From Zavarzinia compransoris (GTDB lineage Bacteria > Pseudomonadota > Alphaproteobacteria > Zavarziniales > Zavarziniaceae): a stretch of 64,000 nucleotides of DNA. Below the pieces are notes generated by a model. That model had not been told where the DNA came from. It saw only the letters and a program-made list of their open reading frames with translations, and made no database searches. The position numbers and the translations under genes were made by a program. Location of the stretch: assembly GCF_003173055.1 (NCBI RefSeq), contig NZ_QGLF01000002.1:496322-560321 (forward strand), given 5' to 3'. Shown piece after piece: positions 16,691 through 26,421 of this stretch (its first letter is position 1; each line of letters begins with the position of its first letter).

Positions 16691-17572
16691 TTGGGTTACG
16701 TCCGTACCGCCTTGCTGCTGGCCGCGCTGACGGGCCTGTTCCTGGCCGTCGGCTGGCTCGTCGGCGGACAGAACGGGCTCGTCATCGCCTTTCTGGTCGC
16801 CCTGGCGATGAATGCCTTCGCCTATTGGAATTCGGATCGCATGGTCCTGTCGATGTATGGCGCGCGGGAAGTCGATGCGGCCGCGGCGCCGCGCCTTCAT
16901 GCCATCGTCGCCCGCCTTGCCGACAATGCGGGCCTGCCGATGCCCAAGGTCTATGTGATCGAGAATGCGCAGCCGAACGCCTTCGCCACCGGCCGCGACC
17001 CCGGCCATGCGGCAGTCGCCGCCACCACCGGCCTTCTGAACCTCCTCAGCGAGGAAGAAGTGGCGGGCGTGATGGCCCATGAATTGGCCCATGTGAAGAA
17101 CCGCGACACGCTGGTCATGACCGTCACCGCGACCATTGCGGGCGCCATCGGCATGCTGGCCAATTTCGCCCTGTTCTTCGGCGCCTCCTCGTCCTCGAAC
17201 GACGGCGAGCGCAGCCATCCGCTGGGCCCGGTCGCCGGCCTGCTGGTCGCCCTGCTGGCGCCGCTGGCCGCCGCCATGGTGCAATTCGCCATCTCGCGCA
17301 GCCGGGAATACGAGGCCGACCGCATCGGCGCCGAGATCTGCGGCCGGCCGCTCTGGCTCGCCTCGGCGCTGGCCCGCCTGCACCGGGGCGCGGAGCGGGT
17401 GGAGAACCGGGCGGCGGAGGCCAATCCGGCCACGGCCCATCTTTTCATCGTCAATCCCCTTCACGGCCGGGCCATGGATGGGCTATTCACCACCCATCCC
17501 CGGATGGAGAACCGGATCGAGCGCCTGCGCCGCATGGCGATCGCGATGGGCCAGGCCGGACCCTGGAGCTGA
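16691..17572 (+). CDS. htpX: HtpX membrane zinc metalloprotease (M48)
   Basis: A 293-residue membrane protease for quality control of inner-membrane proteins. The zinc motif HELAH is at residues 130-134, and the third ligand is the Glu of EYEADRIG near residue 205. Two N-terminal helices (about 5-22 and 28-46) and two more around 150-200 give the usual topology. The TTG at 16691 was chosen because GGGGAG precedes it and the protein then begins [15 protein letters not shown] as HtpX proteins do; earlier frame is not conserved. It is divergent from the RsbQ-like gene (194 bp apart) and followed by rsmB. Confidence 0.92.
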   Translation: MGYVRTALLLAALTGLFLAVGWLVGGQNGLVIAFLVALAMNAFAYWNSDRMVLSMYGAREVDAAAAPRLHAIVARLADNAGLPMPKVYVIENAQPNAFATGRDPGHAAVAATTGLLNLLSEEEVAGVMAHELAHVKNRDTLVMTVTATIAGAIGMLANFALFFGASSSSNDGERSHPLGPVAGLLVALLAPLAAAMVQFAISRSREYEADRIGAEICGRPLWLASALARLHRGAERVENRAAEANPATAHLFIVNPLHGRAMDGLFTTHPRMENRIERLRRMAIAMGQAGPWS

Positions 17573-17593
17573 ACAGAGAAAGCCGAGCGCACG

Positions 17594-18913
17594 ATGACCG
17601 ATCCCGCCCCGGCGGGCCTGAGCCCTGCCGGCGTGGCCGCCCGCTTCGCCGCCCTCGGGCTGATCGAGGCGGTGATCGCCCGCGACCTGCCGCTTGACGA
17701 GGCCGTCGACCAGTCGGCGGCGCTGCCCCGGCTGGAGCCGCGCGACCGCGCCTTCGCCCATGCCCTGGCGGCGGCGGCGATCCGCTCGTGGGGCTTTCTG
17801 CATGCGGTGGTCGACCGCTGCCTGGACCGGCCGGGCGGCCATCTGCCCGACCGGCTGCGCGCCATTCTGGCCCTGGGCGCGGCCCAGCTCCTGATCCTCA
17901 AGGTGCCGCCCCATGCCGCGGTCGGCGCCACGGTGCAATTGGTCGACGGCGGCCTCGCCCGCCTCAAGGGGTTGGCCAATGCGGTGCTGCGCCGGCTGGA
18001 CCGGGAAGGCGGGACGATCACCGCCGGCCTCGACCGTGCTCTCCTGTCGACGCCGGACTGGCTGTTCCAGGGCTGGGTCGCCGCCTATGGCGCCGAGACG
18101 GCGGCCGCCATCGCCGCCGCCCACCAGTTGGAGCCGCCCCTCGATCTGACCCTGAAGCCGGGGCTGGACCGGGCCGACTGGGCGGCGCGGCTGGGGGCCG
18201 AGGTCCTGCCCACCGGCTCGCTGCGCCTTGCCGGCAGCGGGCGGGTGACGGACCTGCCCGGCTATGCCGAGGGGGCGTGGTGGGTGCAGGATGCCGCCGC
18301 CGCCCTGCCGGCCCGCCTGTTCGGCGATGTCGCCGGCGCCCGGGTGATCGATCTCTGCGCCGCCCCGGGCGGCAAGACGGCGCAACTGGCCGCGGCCGGG
18401 GCCGTGGTCACGGCGGTCGACCAGGCCCGCGGGCGGGTGGAGCGCCTGAACGAAAACCTGGCCCGCCTCGGCCTTGCCGCCGAGACGGTGGTCGCCGATG
18501 TCGCCGCCTGGCGGCCGGCGGACAAGGTGCCCTTCGTCCTGCTCGATGCGCCGTGCAGCGCGACCGGCACCCTGCGCCGCAACCCGGATATCGCCCTGCA
18601 CCGGGGCGTCGAGGATACCCGCGCCCTGGCCCGCATCCAGGGCAAGCTGCTGCGCGCCGCGATCGACATGCTGGCGCCCGGCGGCACCCTGGTCTTCTGC
18701 ACCTGTTCGATCGAACCGCGCGAGGGCCCGGGGGTGATCGAGACCGCGCTCGGCGCCGGCGCGCCCTTGCGCCGCGCCCCCATCCGGCCCGACGAAGTGC
18801 CGGGGCTGGCGGCGGCGATCAACCCGGCCGGCGACCTCCGCACCCTGCCCAGCCTGTGGCCGGAGCGCGGCGGACTCGACGGATTTTTCGCCAGCCGGCT
18901 GGTTCGCGTCTGA
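17594..18913 (+). CDS. rsmB: 16S rRNA (cytosine967-C5)-methyltransferase
   Basis: A 439-residue RsmB/Sun protein. A NusB-like RNA-binding domain (about residues 10-145) precedes the SAM domain ([15 protein letters not shown] near 255). Two cysteines typical of m5C enzymes are present: Cys321 in [15 protein letters not shown] and Cys371 in [11 protein letters not shown], the second being the expected nucleophile. It is 21 bp after htpX and 40 bp before rpe, all in one direction. This order, with heparinase II/III after rpe, is common in alphaproteobacteria. Confidence 0.94.
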   Translation: MTDPAPAGLSPAGVAARFAALGLIEAVIARDLPLDEAVDQSAALPRLEPRDRAFAHALAAAAIRSWGFLHAVVDRCLDRPGGHLPDRLRAILALGAAQLLILKVPPHAAVGATVQLVDGGLARLKGLANAVLRRLDREGGTITAGLDRALLSTPDWLFQGWVAAYGAETAAAIAAAHQLEPPLDLTLKPGLDRADWAARLGAEVLPTGSLRLAGSGRVTDLPGYAEGAWWVQDAAAALPARLFGDVAGARVIDLCAAPGGKTAQLAAAGAVVTAVDQARGRVERLNENLARLGLAAETVVADVAAWRPADKVPFVLLDAPCSATGTLRRNPDIALHRGVEDTRALARIQGKLLRAAIDMLAPGGTLVFCTCSIEPREGPGVIETALGAGAPLRRAPIRPDEVPGLAAAINPAGDLRTLPSLWPERGGLDGFFASRLVRV

Positions 18914-18953
18914 ACCGGTTGGCATTCGCCGCCATAGCTGTTACGAGCAGGTC

Positions 18954-19619
18954 ATGCAGCAAGCCACCCGCATCGCCCCGTCGATTCTCTCCGCCGACTT
19001 TGCCCGCCTGGGCGAGGAAGTCCGCGCGATGGATCTCGCCGGTGCCGACTATATCCATGTCGACGTGATGGACGGCCATTTCGTGCCCAACATCACCATC
19101 GGGCCGGCCGTGGTCGCCGCGCTGCGCCCGCACACGAAGAAGCCCTTCGACGTGCATCTGATGATCTCGCCGGTCGATCTCTTCATCGAAGGCTTTGCCA
19201 AGGCCGGGGCCGATATCATCTCGGTCCACCCGGAAGCCGGGCCCCACCTGCACCGCACCTTGCAGACGATCAAGGCCCAGGGCGTGAAGGCGGGCGTGGT
19301 GCTGAACCCGGCGACCCCGGTCGCCGCGGTCGAGACCGTGATCGACATGGTCGACCTGATCCTGGTCATGTCGGTCAACCCCGGTTTCGGCGGCCAGAGC
19401 TTCATCGCCAGCCAGCTCGACAAGATCCGGGCCCTGCGTAAGCTGATCGACGCCACCGGCCGGGCCATCGACCTCGAGGTCGACGGCGGCATCAATCTCG
19501 AAACCGCGCCCCAGGCGATCGCCGCCGGGGCCGACGTCCTCGTCGCCGGCACCGCCAGCTTCACCGGCGGGCCTGCCGCCTATGCGGGCAATATCAGCCG
19601 TCTGCGCGGCGGCGCCTGA
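18954..19619 (+). CDS. rpe: Ribulose-phosphate 3-epimerase
   Basis: A 221-residue TIM-barrel epimerase of the pentose phosphate and Calvin cycles. Family signatures: [33 protein letters not shown] (metal His and catalytic Asp), [21 protein letters not shown] and [13 protein letters not shown] with the second catalytic Asp. Length is normal. It lies between rsmB and the heparinase-like gene in a probable transcription unit. Confidence 0.96.
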   Translation: MQQATRIAPSILSADFARLGEEVRAMDLAGADYIHVDVMDGHFVPNITIGPAVVAALRPHTKKPFDVHLMISPVDLFIEGFAKAGADIISVHPEAGPHLHRTLQTIKAQGVKAGVVLNPATPVAAVETVIDMVDLILVMSVNPGFGGQSFIASQLDKIRALRKLIDATGRAIDLEVDGGINLETAPQAIAAGADVLVAGTASFTGGPAAYAGNISRLRGGA

Positions 19620-19628
19620 GGCCAGGCG

Positions 19629-21401
19629 ATGACGACCGGGGCAGCGGGCATCGAAGCGCCGGACCCCAGGACCGGGACCACGGGGCCCACCACGCATGCA
19701 ACCTTGCCGGGTTTGCCCCCGGCCTGGACCAAGCGCAGCCTGGCCCGCGCCAAGGCCGCGGCCGCCGGCCGCCGGCTGCTGCTCGGCCTGGCCAATTCCC
19801 GCCTGTCGGTGGCCAGCCTGGGGCGGGCGCCCGCTGTCTTCGCGCTCAATGTCCAATATGATCCGGTCGCCGGTTCGGCGGACGAGGCCAATGCCCTGTT
19901 CCAGGGCCGCTACCGCTTTGCCGGGGAATTGCTGCTCTCGCCCCATCAGACGCCCTGGACGCTGGGCGGCGCCACGCCCGAATGGCTGGAAGCGCTGCAT
20001 GATTTCCACTGGCTGCGCCATTTCACCGCCGCCGACGGCGATGCCGCCCGCCGCCAGGCCCGCGCCCTGCTGGACGGCTGGCTGAAGCGCTATGGCCGCT
20101 TCGATGCCCGGTGGTGGCGGGCCGATCTTGCCGGGCGGCGCATCGCCGCCTGGGTCGGCCATCTCGCGCTGTTGCTGGACGGTGCCGATATCGCGCTCCG
20201 CGAGGCGATGCTCGAAGCGCTGATGCGGCAGCTGCGCTATATCGCCCGGGTGTTTCCGGCCCTGCCGGCGGGCCCGGCGCGGGTCGACGCGGTGGTCGGC
20301 CTTGCCCTCGGCCTGCTCGCGCTCGGGCATTGGGGCCGGCCGCTGGCCAGGGCCCTGCGCCGCCTGGACGATACGCTGGGCGAGCTGATCCTGGCCGACG
20401 GCGGCATCGCCAGCCGCAACCCGAACGATCACCTCGCCGTCCTCGAGATGCTGGTGCGCATCCGCGGCGCGCTGGCCGCGGCCGGCCAGGTGCCGAGCCT
20501 GGCCCTGACCCGGGCGATCGACCGCCTGACCCCGGCGGTGCGCTTCTTCCGCCTGGGCGACGGCAAGCTCGCCACCTTCCACGGCGCGCGGCCGGGCCGG
20601 ACCGCCCATATCGACGATATTCTCGCCCTGGCGGCGCCGCGCGGCAAGGCGCCGGCGCGCCTGCCCCATATCGGCTTCGAGCGGCTGGAGGGGCGGAAAT
20701 TCACCGTCCTGTTCGATGTCGGTGCGCCGCCGCCGCCGGGCCAGTCCGGTGCCGCCCATATCGCGCCGCTCGCCTTCGAGATGAGCGCGGGGCGCGACCG
20801 GCTGATCGTTTCCTGCGGCGCCGCGCCGGGCCGCGACGGCGACTGGCAGCGGGTGGGCCGGGCGACCGCCGCCCATTCGACCATGACCCTGGACGACCAG
20901 AATGCCTGGGTCCCGGTCGAGGACCGGGATATCGGCTTCCGCCCCGCGCTGCCGGCGATGGCGACCACCGCCACCCGCAACGAGGCGGAGGGCCAGATCT
21001 GGGTCGAGGCCAGCCATTCCGGCTATGGCCCCCGTCTCGGCCTCATTCACCGCCGCTCGATCTGGCTCGACGTCGAAGGCGGCGAGATCCGGGGCGAGGA
21101 CCGGGTGGAGCCGCGCGGCCGGGCCCCCGGCCGCAGCCTGCCCTTCGCGCTGCGTTTCCACCTTGCCCCCGATGTCCGCGCCACCATGACCGGCGACGGG
21201 TCGAGCGTGCTGCTGCGCACGCCGTCCGGCGAGGGCTGGCAGTTCCGCGCCCTGGGCGGCCATGTCGCCCTCGATGAATCGGTCAGCATCGCCGATTACG
21301 GCCCGCCGCGCCGGGCCGAGCAGATCGCCGTCACCGGCTCGCTCGATGCCGGGCGGGCGACCTTGCGCTGGGGCTTGAAGCGGGTCGAGAAACAGGCCTG
21401 A
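19629..21401 (+). CDS. Heparinase II/III family protein
   Basis: A 590-residue protein with an N-terminal (alpha/alpha) helical domain (about 50-330) and a C-terminal beta-sandwich heparinase II/III domain (about 360-580). The family landmarks NPNDHLAVLEMLVRI, FHGARPGRTAHIDDI, and the AAHSTMTLDDQNAW region are visible. Related proteins cleave uronate polysaccharides, but many alphaproteobacterial ones sit between rpe/rsmB and purH and have no known substrate. No signal peptide is evident, so a cytosolic role is possible. It begins 9 bp after rpe. Confidence 0.88.
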   Translation: MTTGAAGIEAPDPRTGTTGPTTHATLPGLPPAWTKRSLARAKAAAAGRRLLLGLANSRLSVASLGRAPAVFALNVQYDPVAGSADEANALFQGRYRFAGELLLSPHQTPWTLGGATPEWLEALHDFHWLRHFTAADGDAARRQARALLDGWLKRYGRFDARWWRADLAGRRIAAWVGHLALLLDGADIALREAMLEALMRQLRYIARVFPALPAGPARVDAVVGLALGLLALGHWGRPLARALRRLDDTLGELILADGGIASRNPNDHLAVLEMLVRIRGALAAAGQVPSLALTRAIDRLTPAVRFFRLGDGKLATFHGARPGRTAHIDDILALAAPRGKAPARLPHIGFERLEGRKFTVLFDVGAPPPPGQSGAAHIAPLAFEMSAGRDRLIVSCGAAPGRDGDWQRVGRATAAHSTMTLDDQNAWVPVEDRDIGFRPALPAMATTATRNEAEGQIWVEASHSGYGPRLGLIHRRSIWLDVEGGEIRGEDRVEPRGRAPGRSLPFALRFHLAPDVRATMTGDGSSVLLRTPSGEGWQFRALGGHVALDESVSIADYGPPRRAEQIAVTGSLDAGRATLRWGLKRVEKQA

Positions 21402-21506
21402 GGCCGGAATTCGCCGGCCGCAGGGCGTGCCTGCGCGTTCGGCGCTTGCGGTGCGGCGCTTTTGCCCTATTGTGCGCGGTCGCATCGGGGTATCCCCGTG
21501 CGCCCG

Positions 21507-21523
21507 GCCATTCCGTGAATGGC
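21507..21523. terminator. Weak hairpin in the rsmB-asd gap
   Basis: A GCCATTC/GAATGGC stem (7 bp) with a CGT loop, followed about 7 bases later by TTTT. It could terminate the rsmB-rpe-heparinase unit or sit in the asd leader. The gap from 21402 to 21553 holds no other feature I can support. Confidence 0.3.
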
Positions 21524-21553
21524 GGATCACCTTTTGATTGAGGATCTGGGACG

Positions 21554-22582
21554 ATGGGTTGGAAAGTCGCCGTCGTTGGCGCGACCGGTCAAGTCGGTCG
21601 CGAAATGCTGAACATCCTTGCCGAGCGTCAGTTTCCCGCTGACACCGTGGCGGCGCTGGCGTCGCCCAAATCGATCGGCACCGAAGTCAGTTACGGCGAG
21701 ACTACCCTGAAAATCCAGTCGCTGGAGGATTACGACTTCCGCGGCACCGATATCGCGCTGTTTTCGGCCGGCGGTTCGGTCTCGGCCAAGTGGGCGCCCA
21801 AGGTGGCGGCGGCCGGCTGCGTCGTCGTCGACAATTCCTCGCATTTCCGCATGGAGCCGGATGTCCCGCTCATCGTGCCGGAAGTGAATGCCCATGCGCT
21901 CGGCAATTTCCGCAAGCGCAACATCATCGCCAACCCGAACTGCTCGACCGCGCAGCTCGTCGTGGCACTGAAGCCGCTGCATGATTTCGCGAAGATCCGC
22001 CGCGTCGTCGTCTCGACCTATCAATCGGTCTCGGGCGCCGGCAACAAGGGCATGGACGAGCTTTTCAACCAGACCCGCGGCCTCTTCGTGAACGACACGG
22101 TCGAGCCGAAGAAATTCCCGAAGCAGATCGCCTTCAACGTCATCCCCCACATCGACGTCTTCATGGATGACGGCTTCACCAAGGAAGAGTGGAAGATGGC
22201 GGCGGAGACCCGGAAGATCCTCGATCCCGATATCGCGCTGACCGCCACCTGCGTGCGTGTGCCGGTCTTCGTCGGCCATTCGGAAGCGGTGAACATCGAG
22301 TTCGAGAACCCGATCACCGTCGACCAGGCCCGCGAGATCCTGCGCGAGGCGCCGGGCCTGATGGTCGTCGACCGGCGCGAGGACGGCGGCTATATCACCC
22401 CGCTCGAATGCGTGGGCGATTACGCCACCTTCGTCTCGCGCATCCGCCGCGACCCGACCGTTGCCGACGGCAAGGGCCTGGCGCTCTGGTGCGTCTCGGA
22501 CAACCTGCGCAAGGGGGCGGCGCTGAACGCCGTGCAGATCGCCGAAATCCTGGTCGCGCGCCACCTGAAGCAGGCCGCTTGA
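21554..22582 (+). CDS. asd: Aspartate-semialdehyde dehydrogenase
   Basis: A 342-residue enzyme that reduces aspartyl phosphate to the semialdehyde in lysine/diaminopimelate, methionine and threonine synthesis. It has the NADP-binding VAVVGATGQVGREML, the nucleophile Cys130 in NPNCSTAQLV, and QSVSGAGNKGMDEL and RVPVFVGHSEAVN in the substrate domain. Length is normal. It is preceded by an ordinary GC-rich gap and followed 46 bp later by a methyltransferase gene. Confidence 0.96.
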   Translation: MGWKVAVVGATGQVGREMLNILAERQFPADTVAALASPKSIGTEVSYGETTLKIQSLEDYDFRGTDIALFSAGGSVSAKWAPKVAAAGCVVVDNSSHFRMEPDVPLIVPEVNAHALGNFRKRNIIANPNCSTAQLVVALKPLHDFAKIRRVVVSTYQSVSGAGNKGMDELFNQTRGLFVNDTVEPKKFPKQIAFNVIPHIDVFMDDGFTKEEWKMAAETRKILDPDIALTATCVRVPVFVGHSEAVNIEFENPITVDQAREILREAPGLMVVDRREDGGYITPLECVGDYATFVSRIRRDPTVADGKGLALWCVSDNLRKGAALNAVQIAEILVARHLKQAA

Positions 22583-22628
22583 GGATTGCCGGAGGGGGCC
22601 CGCTTGCCCTGCGGCGGCGGGCCTTGCG

Positions 22629-23696
22629 ATGAGCGTTGAACTGCACACCGTCGCGCCCTCGGCCGTCGGCGCCTGGGAGCGGGGGCTCGACCGCTGGCCG
22701 GTCGTCTTCGCCGTGCCCAAGGGGCTCGAAGGTGCCTGCGCCGGGATCGCCCGGCGCGAGGGGCAATTGCGCCTGAAGCCGCTCGGCCCCGGCTTCCTCC
22801 AGTCCGATAAAACGGCGGCCGAGCGTCTGGCCGCGGCGCTGCGCGCGGCGCCGCTCTGGTCCTTCGGCAGTTTCGTGCTGGCGGGAAAGCTCGGCGAGGC
22901 CGGCGACGCCGCCCGGGCCGAACAGGCGCTGAATGGGGCGGTCGAGGCGTTCGACCTCGCCGACCAGCCCTATTGGCTGAATTGCCCGAAGGATGAATCC
23001 GAGGCGGCCCGGCGCCTGGGCGCCAGGCTCCTGGCGTCCAAGACCCTGCGCCTGCGCAATGTCCCGTCGGATTACCGCCTCACCCTGCGGCTGGCGACGG
23101 TCGAGGGCGAGGTCCTGCTCCTGCTCGGGCCGTCGATCTCGGTCAAGGAGCGCTTTCCCTACCGGCGCGACGATGTCGGCGCCTCGATCAACCCGGTGCT
23201 GGCGGCGGCCATGGTGCGGCTGGCACCGCCGGCCGAGGGCGGCCTCGCCCTCGATCCGACCTGCGGCAGCGGCACATTGCTGGCCGAACGCTTGGCTTTC
23301 TCGGGCGAGGCGGAGGCGCTCGGCATCGATATCAGCGCCCGGGCCGGGCAGGCCTTCGCCGCCAATCTTCAGGACCGGCCGGGGCCGTTCCGCTTCCAGC
23401 TCGGCAATGGCGCCGATCCGGAACTCTGGGCGCCGTGCCGGACCGTGCTCTCCAACCTGCCGTTCGGCATCAGGGTGCGCCAGCCGCGCGAGGAACTGGA
23501 CGCGCTCTATACCGGGGTGGCGAAGAATGCCGCCCGCTTCCTGGTGCCGGGCGGCCGCGCCATCGTCACCAGTTCGTCCAAGCGCCTGCTGGACGAGGCT
23601 TTCGCCCGCGCCCGCGACCGCCTGCCGGTCCTCGCCCGCTACCGCGCGGAAATGGGCGGCCTGGTCTACCAGATCGTGGTCGCCGCCCGTTCCTGA
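22629..23696 (+). CDS. THUMP/UPF0020-type RNA methyltransferase
   Basis: A 355-residue protein of the Trm14/RlmL class. The N-terminal half fits a THUMP-like RNA-binding region, and the C-terminal half is a Rossmann SAM domain with DPTCGSGTLLAERL (motif I, about residue 217) and a catalytic-loop NLPFG (about 278), as in guanine-N2 methyltransferases acting on tRNA or rRNA (usual form NLPYG or NPPYG). The exact nucleotide target cannot be told. Its 3' end overlaps the convergent aldo/keto reductase gene by 31 bp, which marks the left border of the minus-strand cluster. Confidence 0.8.
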   Translation: MSVELHTVAPSAVGAWERGLDRWPVVFAVPKGLEGACAGIARREGQLRLKPLGPGFLQSDKTAAERLAAALRAAPLWSFGSFVLAGKLGEAGDAARAEQALNGAVEAFDLADQPYWLNCPKDESEAARRLGARLLASKTLRLRNVPSDYRLTLRLATVEGEVLLLLGPSISVKERFPYRRDDVGASINPVLAAAMVRLAPPAEGGLALDPTCGSGTLLAERLAFSGEAEALGIDISARAGQAFAANLQDRPGPFRFQLGNGADPELWAPCRTVLSNLPFGIRVRQPREELDALYTGVAKNAARFLVPGGRAIVTSSSKRLLDEAFARARDRLPVLARYRAEMGGLVYQIVVAARS

Positions 23697-24532
23697 TCCC
23701 CGCCCGGGTCCGCCGGCCCGATGAGATCGAGATGTTCCGGCCGCGACGGGCCGAGGATTGCGCCCGTCACCCCGGGCGTTGCCAGCACCCAGTCGAGGGC
23801 GGCCCGGGCCAGGCCACCGCCATGCCTTGCCTTCAGCGCGTCGAGGGCCGGCAGCAGCGGCCCGGTGTCGCCGACCGGCAGCCAGCCGCCCCGGGCCGCG
23901 CGTGAGCCCGCGGGGCGGGGGTCGGCCACGCCATAGCGCCCCGCCAACAGCCCGCCGGCCAGCGGCGACCAGGCCCAGACCGCCAGCCCGCGCCCGGCGC
24001 AGCGTGCCGTCAGGCCCGGCGTCAGGTCGGAGTGCAGCAGGCTGTGCTGGTTCTGGAGCAGGACGGGGGCGGTGCCGGCGATGTCCGGCACCGCGTCCAG
24101 CGCCGCGAGGTCGTGGTTGCACAGGCCGATGGCCCCGATCAGGCCCTGGCGGCGCAGGTCGGCCAGGGTCGCGAAGGCCGGCCCGGCCAGGGCCGGCGGC
24201 AGGGGATCATGCCATTGCAGGAGATCGAGGCGGTCCCGGCGCAGCCGGTGCAGGCTGCGCTCGACCAGGGCGAGGATCTGGCCGGGCAGGGGCCGGCAAA
24301 GGTCCAGGTCGGCCTCCGGGCTGATCTTGGTGGCGATCCCGACCGCCGTCCCCCGGCCGGCCAGGGCGGCGCCCAGGATCGCTTCGGCGGCGCCATAGCT
24401 CGCGGCGGTGTCGAAGCGGCGAAGCCCGAGGGCGAGCGCCCGCCCGACGATGTCATGCGCCCGGGCCTCGCCGATCCAGGCGCCGAAGCCGGCCGTGCCG
24501 ACCATCAGGCGCGCCCGCGGGATCGGCTGCAT
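23666..24532 (-). CDS. Aldo/keto reductase
   Basis: A 288-residue NAD(P)H-dependent reductase, last gene of the minus-strand cluster. All four catalytic residues of the AKR fold can be seen: Asp and Tyr in FDTAASYGAAE, Lys in IATKIS, and His in LLQWHDP. The nucleotide-binding end reads AILGPSRPEHLDLI. Start ATG 24532 is 1 bp after the stop of the aminotransferase gene, so translation is coupled. In an aminocyclitol setting it might reduce a keto intermediate or a keto sugar; that is inference. Confidence 0.85.
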   Translation of the reverse strand: MQPIPRARLMVGTAGFGAWIGEARAHDIVGRALALGLRRFDTAASYGAAEAILGAALAGRGTAVGIATKISPEADLDLCRPLPGQILALVERSLHRLRRDRLDLLQWHDPLPPALAGPAFATLADLRRQGLIGAIGLCNHDLAALDAVPDIAGTAPVLLQNQHSLLHSDLTPGLTARCAGRGLAVWAWSPLAGGLLAGRYGVADPRPAGSRAARGGWLPVGDTGPLLPALDALKARHGGGLARAALDWVLATPGVTGAILGPSRPEHLDLIGPADPGGDQERAATTIW

Positions 24533-24533
24533 C

Positions 24534-25793
24534 TCACGCCCCCGCCAGCGCGTCGAGCCGGCCGAGCACCTTGGCGAAGGCTTCGGCGATGGCCGCCATC
24601 GCATCCTCCCCCGCCAGCAGGAGCGCGTGATGGAGCAGGACGGTGCGGCCAGCCTCCGCCTCGGCCACCGGCAGCGCCGGCGCGGGCAGGCCGGCGGGCA
24701 GGGCGCGCAGGGTTCCGGGCGCGAACAGGGGATGGCGGGATAGGGGCGTGTAGGGGCCATGGACCCAGGTCCCCAATTCGGCCCCCAGGGCATCGCAGAC
24801 GCGCGCGGCCGTGACCTGCCCGGTAACCGCGGGGGCGAGGCGGATGGCATAGTGGTAATAGGCCCGCCGGTCGTTGCCGGCATGGGGCCGCAGGGTTTCG
24901 AGCAGGGGCAAGGCGCCGAGCGCGCGGTCGAGGCCGGCGGCGCGGGTGGTCCGCGTTTCGGTCTGCGCCTCCAGCCGGTCGAGGCCGTCGCAGAGGAGGG
25001 CGGCCTGGAACTCCGAAAGACACAGGTTCATGCCTTGCAGCCCGCCGACTTCATCGAGGTCGGGCCGGCCCGGGCGGGGCGGGGTGCGGCTTACGCGCCG
25101 GCCGTCGCTGCCCAGGCGCTCCAGCCGGTCGGCAAGGACCGGGTCGTCGGTCAGGACGGCGCCGCCCTCGCCGGCGGTCAGCACCTTGCCCTGCTGCATG
25201 CTGAAGGCGGCGATGCGGCCGAAGCTGCCGGCCCGGCGGCCGGCCCAGGTGGCGCCATGGGCCTGGGCGCAATCCTCGACCACGGCAAGGCCGTGGCGGG
25301 CGGCCAGCGCGCCGATCGCCTCGACATCGGCCATGCAGCTGTAGAGATGGACCATCAGGATGCAGCGGCTGCGCGGCGTGATCGCGGCTTCCACCGCCGC
25401 CGGATCAAGGCACAGCGTATCCGGGGAAATATCGACCAGGACCGGCGTCGCCCCGACCCGGAGAACGGCGGAGGCGCAGGCGACCCAGGTCAGCCCGGGC
25501 ACGATCACCTCGTCCCCCGGCCCGAGGTCGAGGGCCAGGAAGGCGGCCAGAAGGGCGGAGGAGCCGTGATCGACCGTGTGGCAGAAGCGGACGCCGATAT
25601 AATCGGCAAAGCGCCGGCAGAAGCGCCGGTTCCAGCTTTCCCGGCCGGTCCAAGGGCCGCTGACCGCCCAGCGCCCGCTATCGAGCACGTCGAGCAGGTG
25701 CCGGCCGGTGGCGGGGCCGGTCAGCGGCCAGGACGGCCAGCCGCGGCTCCAGACCGGGGGGCCGCCGAGAAGGGCGAGGGCGGGGGCCGCCAT
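24534..25793 (-). CDS. DegT/DnrJ/EryC1/StrS aminotransferase, DOI-aminotransferase type
   Basis: A 419-residue PLP enzyme. The internal-aldimine Lys203 is in SMQQGKVLTAGEGG, PLP-binding Asp174/Gln177 in VVEDCAQAHG, and the phosphate-binding region is VDHGSSAL. The N-terminal LALLGGPPVW, DEVIVPGLTWVA and the SMQQ.KVLT.GEGGA block are what I recall from L-glutamine:2-deoxy-scyllo-inosose aminotransferases (BtrS, NeoB, StsC types) and AHBA synthases, rather than from nucleotide-sugar PglE/PseC enzymes. With the DOI-synthase-like cyclase 10 kb upstream, the likely job is to aminate a keto-cyclitol once or twice. It is coupled to both neighbours by 1-bp gaps. Confidence 0.88.
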   Translation of the reverse strand: MAAPALALLGGPPVWSRGWPSWPLTGPATGRHLLDVLDSGRWAVSGPWTGRESWNRRFCRRFADYIGVRFCHTVDHGSSALLAAFLALDLGPGDEVIVPGLTWVACASAVLRVGATPVLVDISPDTLCLDPAAVEAAITPRSRCILMVHLYSCMADVEAIGALAARHGLAVVEDCAQAHGATWAGRRAGSFGRIAAFSMQQGKVLTAGEGGAVLTDDPVLADRLERLGSDGRRVSRTPPRPGRPDLDEVGGLQGMNLCLSEFQAALLCDGLDRLEAQTETRTTRAAGLDRALGALPLLETLRPHAGNDRRAYYHYAIRLAPAVTGQVTAARVCDALGAELGTWVHGPYTPLSRHPLFAPGTLRALPAGLPAPALPVAEAEAGRTVLLHHALLLAGEDAMAAIAEAFAKVLGRLDALAGA

Positions 25794-25794
25794 C

Positions 25795-26421
25795 TCATGC
25801 CCCCGCAGGCACGGCCAGGGCCAGCGCGGTGCCGCCCTGGGCGAGGCGGGAAAAGCCCGCGGCCAGCAGGTCGGCGGCGCAGCGCGTCGGCCCCTCCCAG
25901 TCGCCGACGTCGTGCAGCACGACCACGGCCCCGGGGCCGAGGTGCGGGCGCCAGGCGGCGAGATCGGCGGAGACGCCGGCATAGGCATGATCGGCATCGA
26001 CGAAGAGCAGGGAGACGCGCCCCTCGAACCGGGCCGCGGCGGCCAGGCTCGGCATCGCCCAGGTCTCCACCCGGTCGTCGAGGCCCGCCGCCGCGACATG
26101 GCGGCGGAACAGGCCGAGGGTGCTGACCGTGCCGTCGGGCGCCAGGGTCGAAGGCTCGAAGAAGGCGCCGCCGGGCTGGTGTTCGGCGGAACCGGCGAAA
26201 GTGTCGACGCACAGCAGGCGCTGCCCGGCCGGCAGGGCCGAGGCCAGGGCCAGCGCGGACCGCCCCTGGTAACTGCCGAGTTCGACGCAGCGGCCGGCCC
26301 GGTGCTGGCGCCCGGCCAGCTCGTGCAGGAGCAGGGCTTCCGCCGGCTCCAGCCAGCCCGGCACCCGCCGCAGCCGGTCGAGCCAGGGCGCGGCGATCTC
26401 TGTCGCATTACGGCCGGTCAT
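25795..26421 (-). CDS. Class I SAM methyltransferase (Methyltransf_24 type)
   Basis: A 208-residue methyltransferase. SAM motif I is VELGSYQGRSALALA (about residue 45), followed by LLCVDTFAGSAE, the metal-like loop LLFVDADHAYAGV and VVVLHDVGDWEGP. This layout matches the Methyltransf_24/cephalosporin-hydroxylase-like group, many of which O-methylate sugars or cyclitols. The start at 26421 overlaps the upstream methyltransferase gene by 14 bp and has AAAGGCGAG before it. The acceptor is unknown; a hydroxyl of the cluster product is likely. Confidence 0.8.
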   Translation of the reverse strand: MTGRNATEIAAPWLDRLRRVPGWLEPAEALLLHELAGRQHRAGRCVELGSYQGRSALALASALPAGQRLLCVDTFAGSAEHQPGGAFFEPSTLAPDGTVSTLGLFRRHVAAAGLDDRVETWAMPSLAAAARFEGRVSLLFVDADHAYAGVSADLAAWRPHLGPGAVVVLHDVGDWEGPTRCAADLLAAGFSRLAQGGTALALAVPAGA

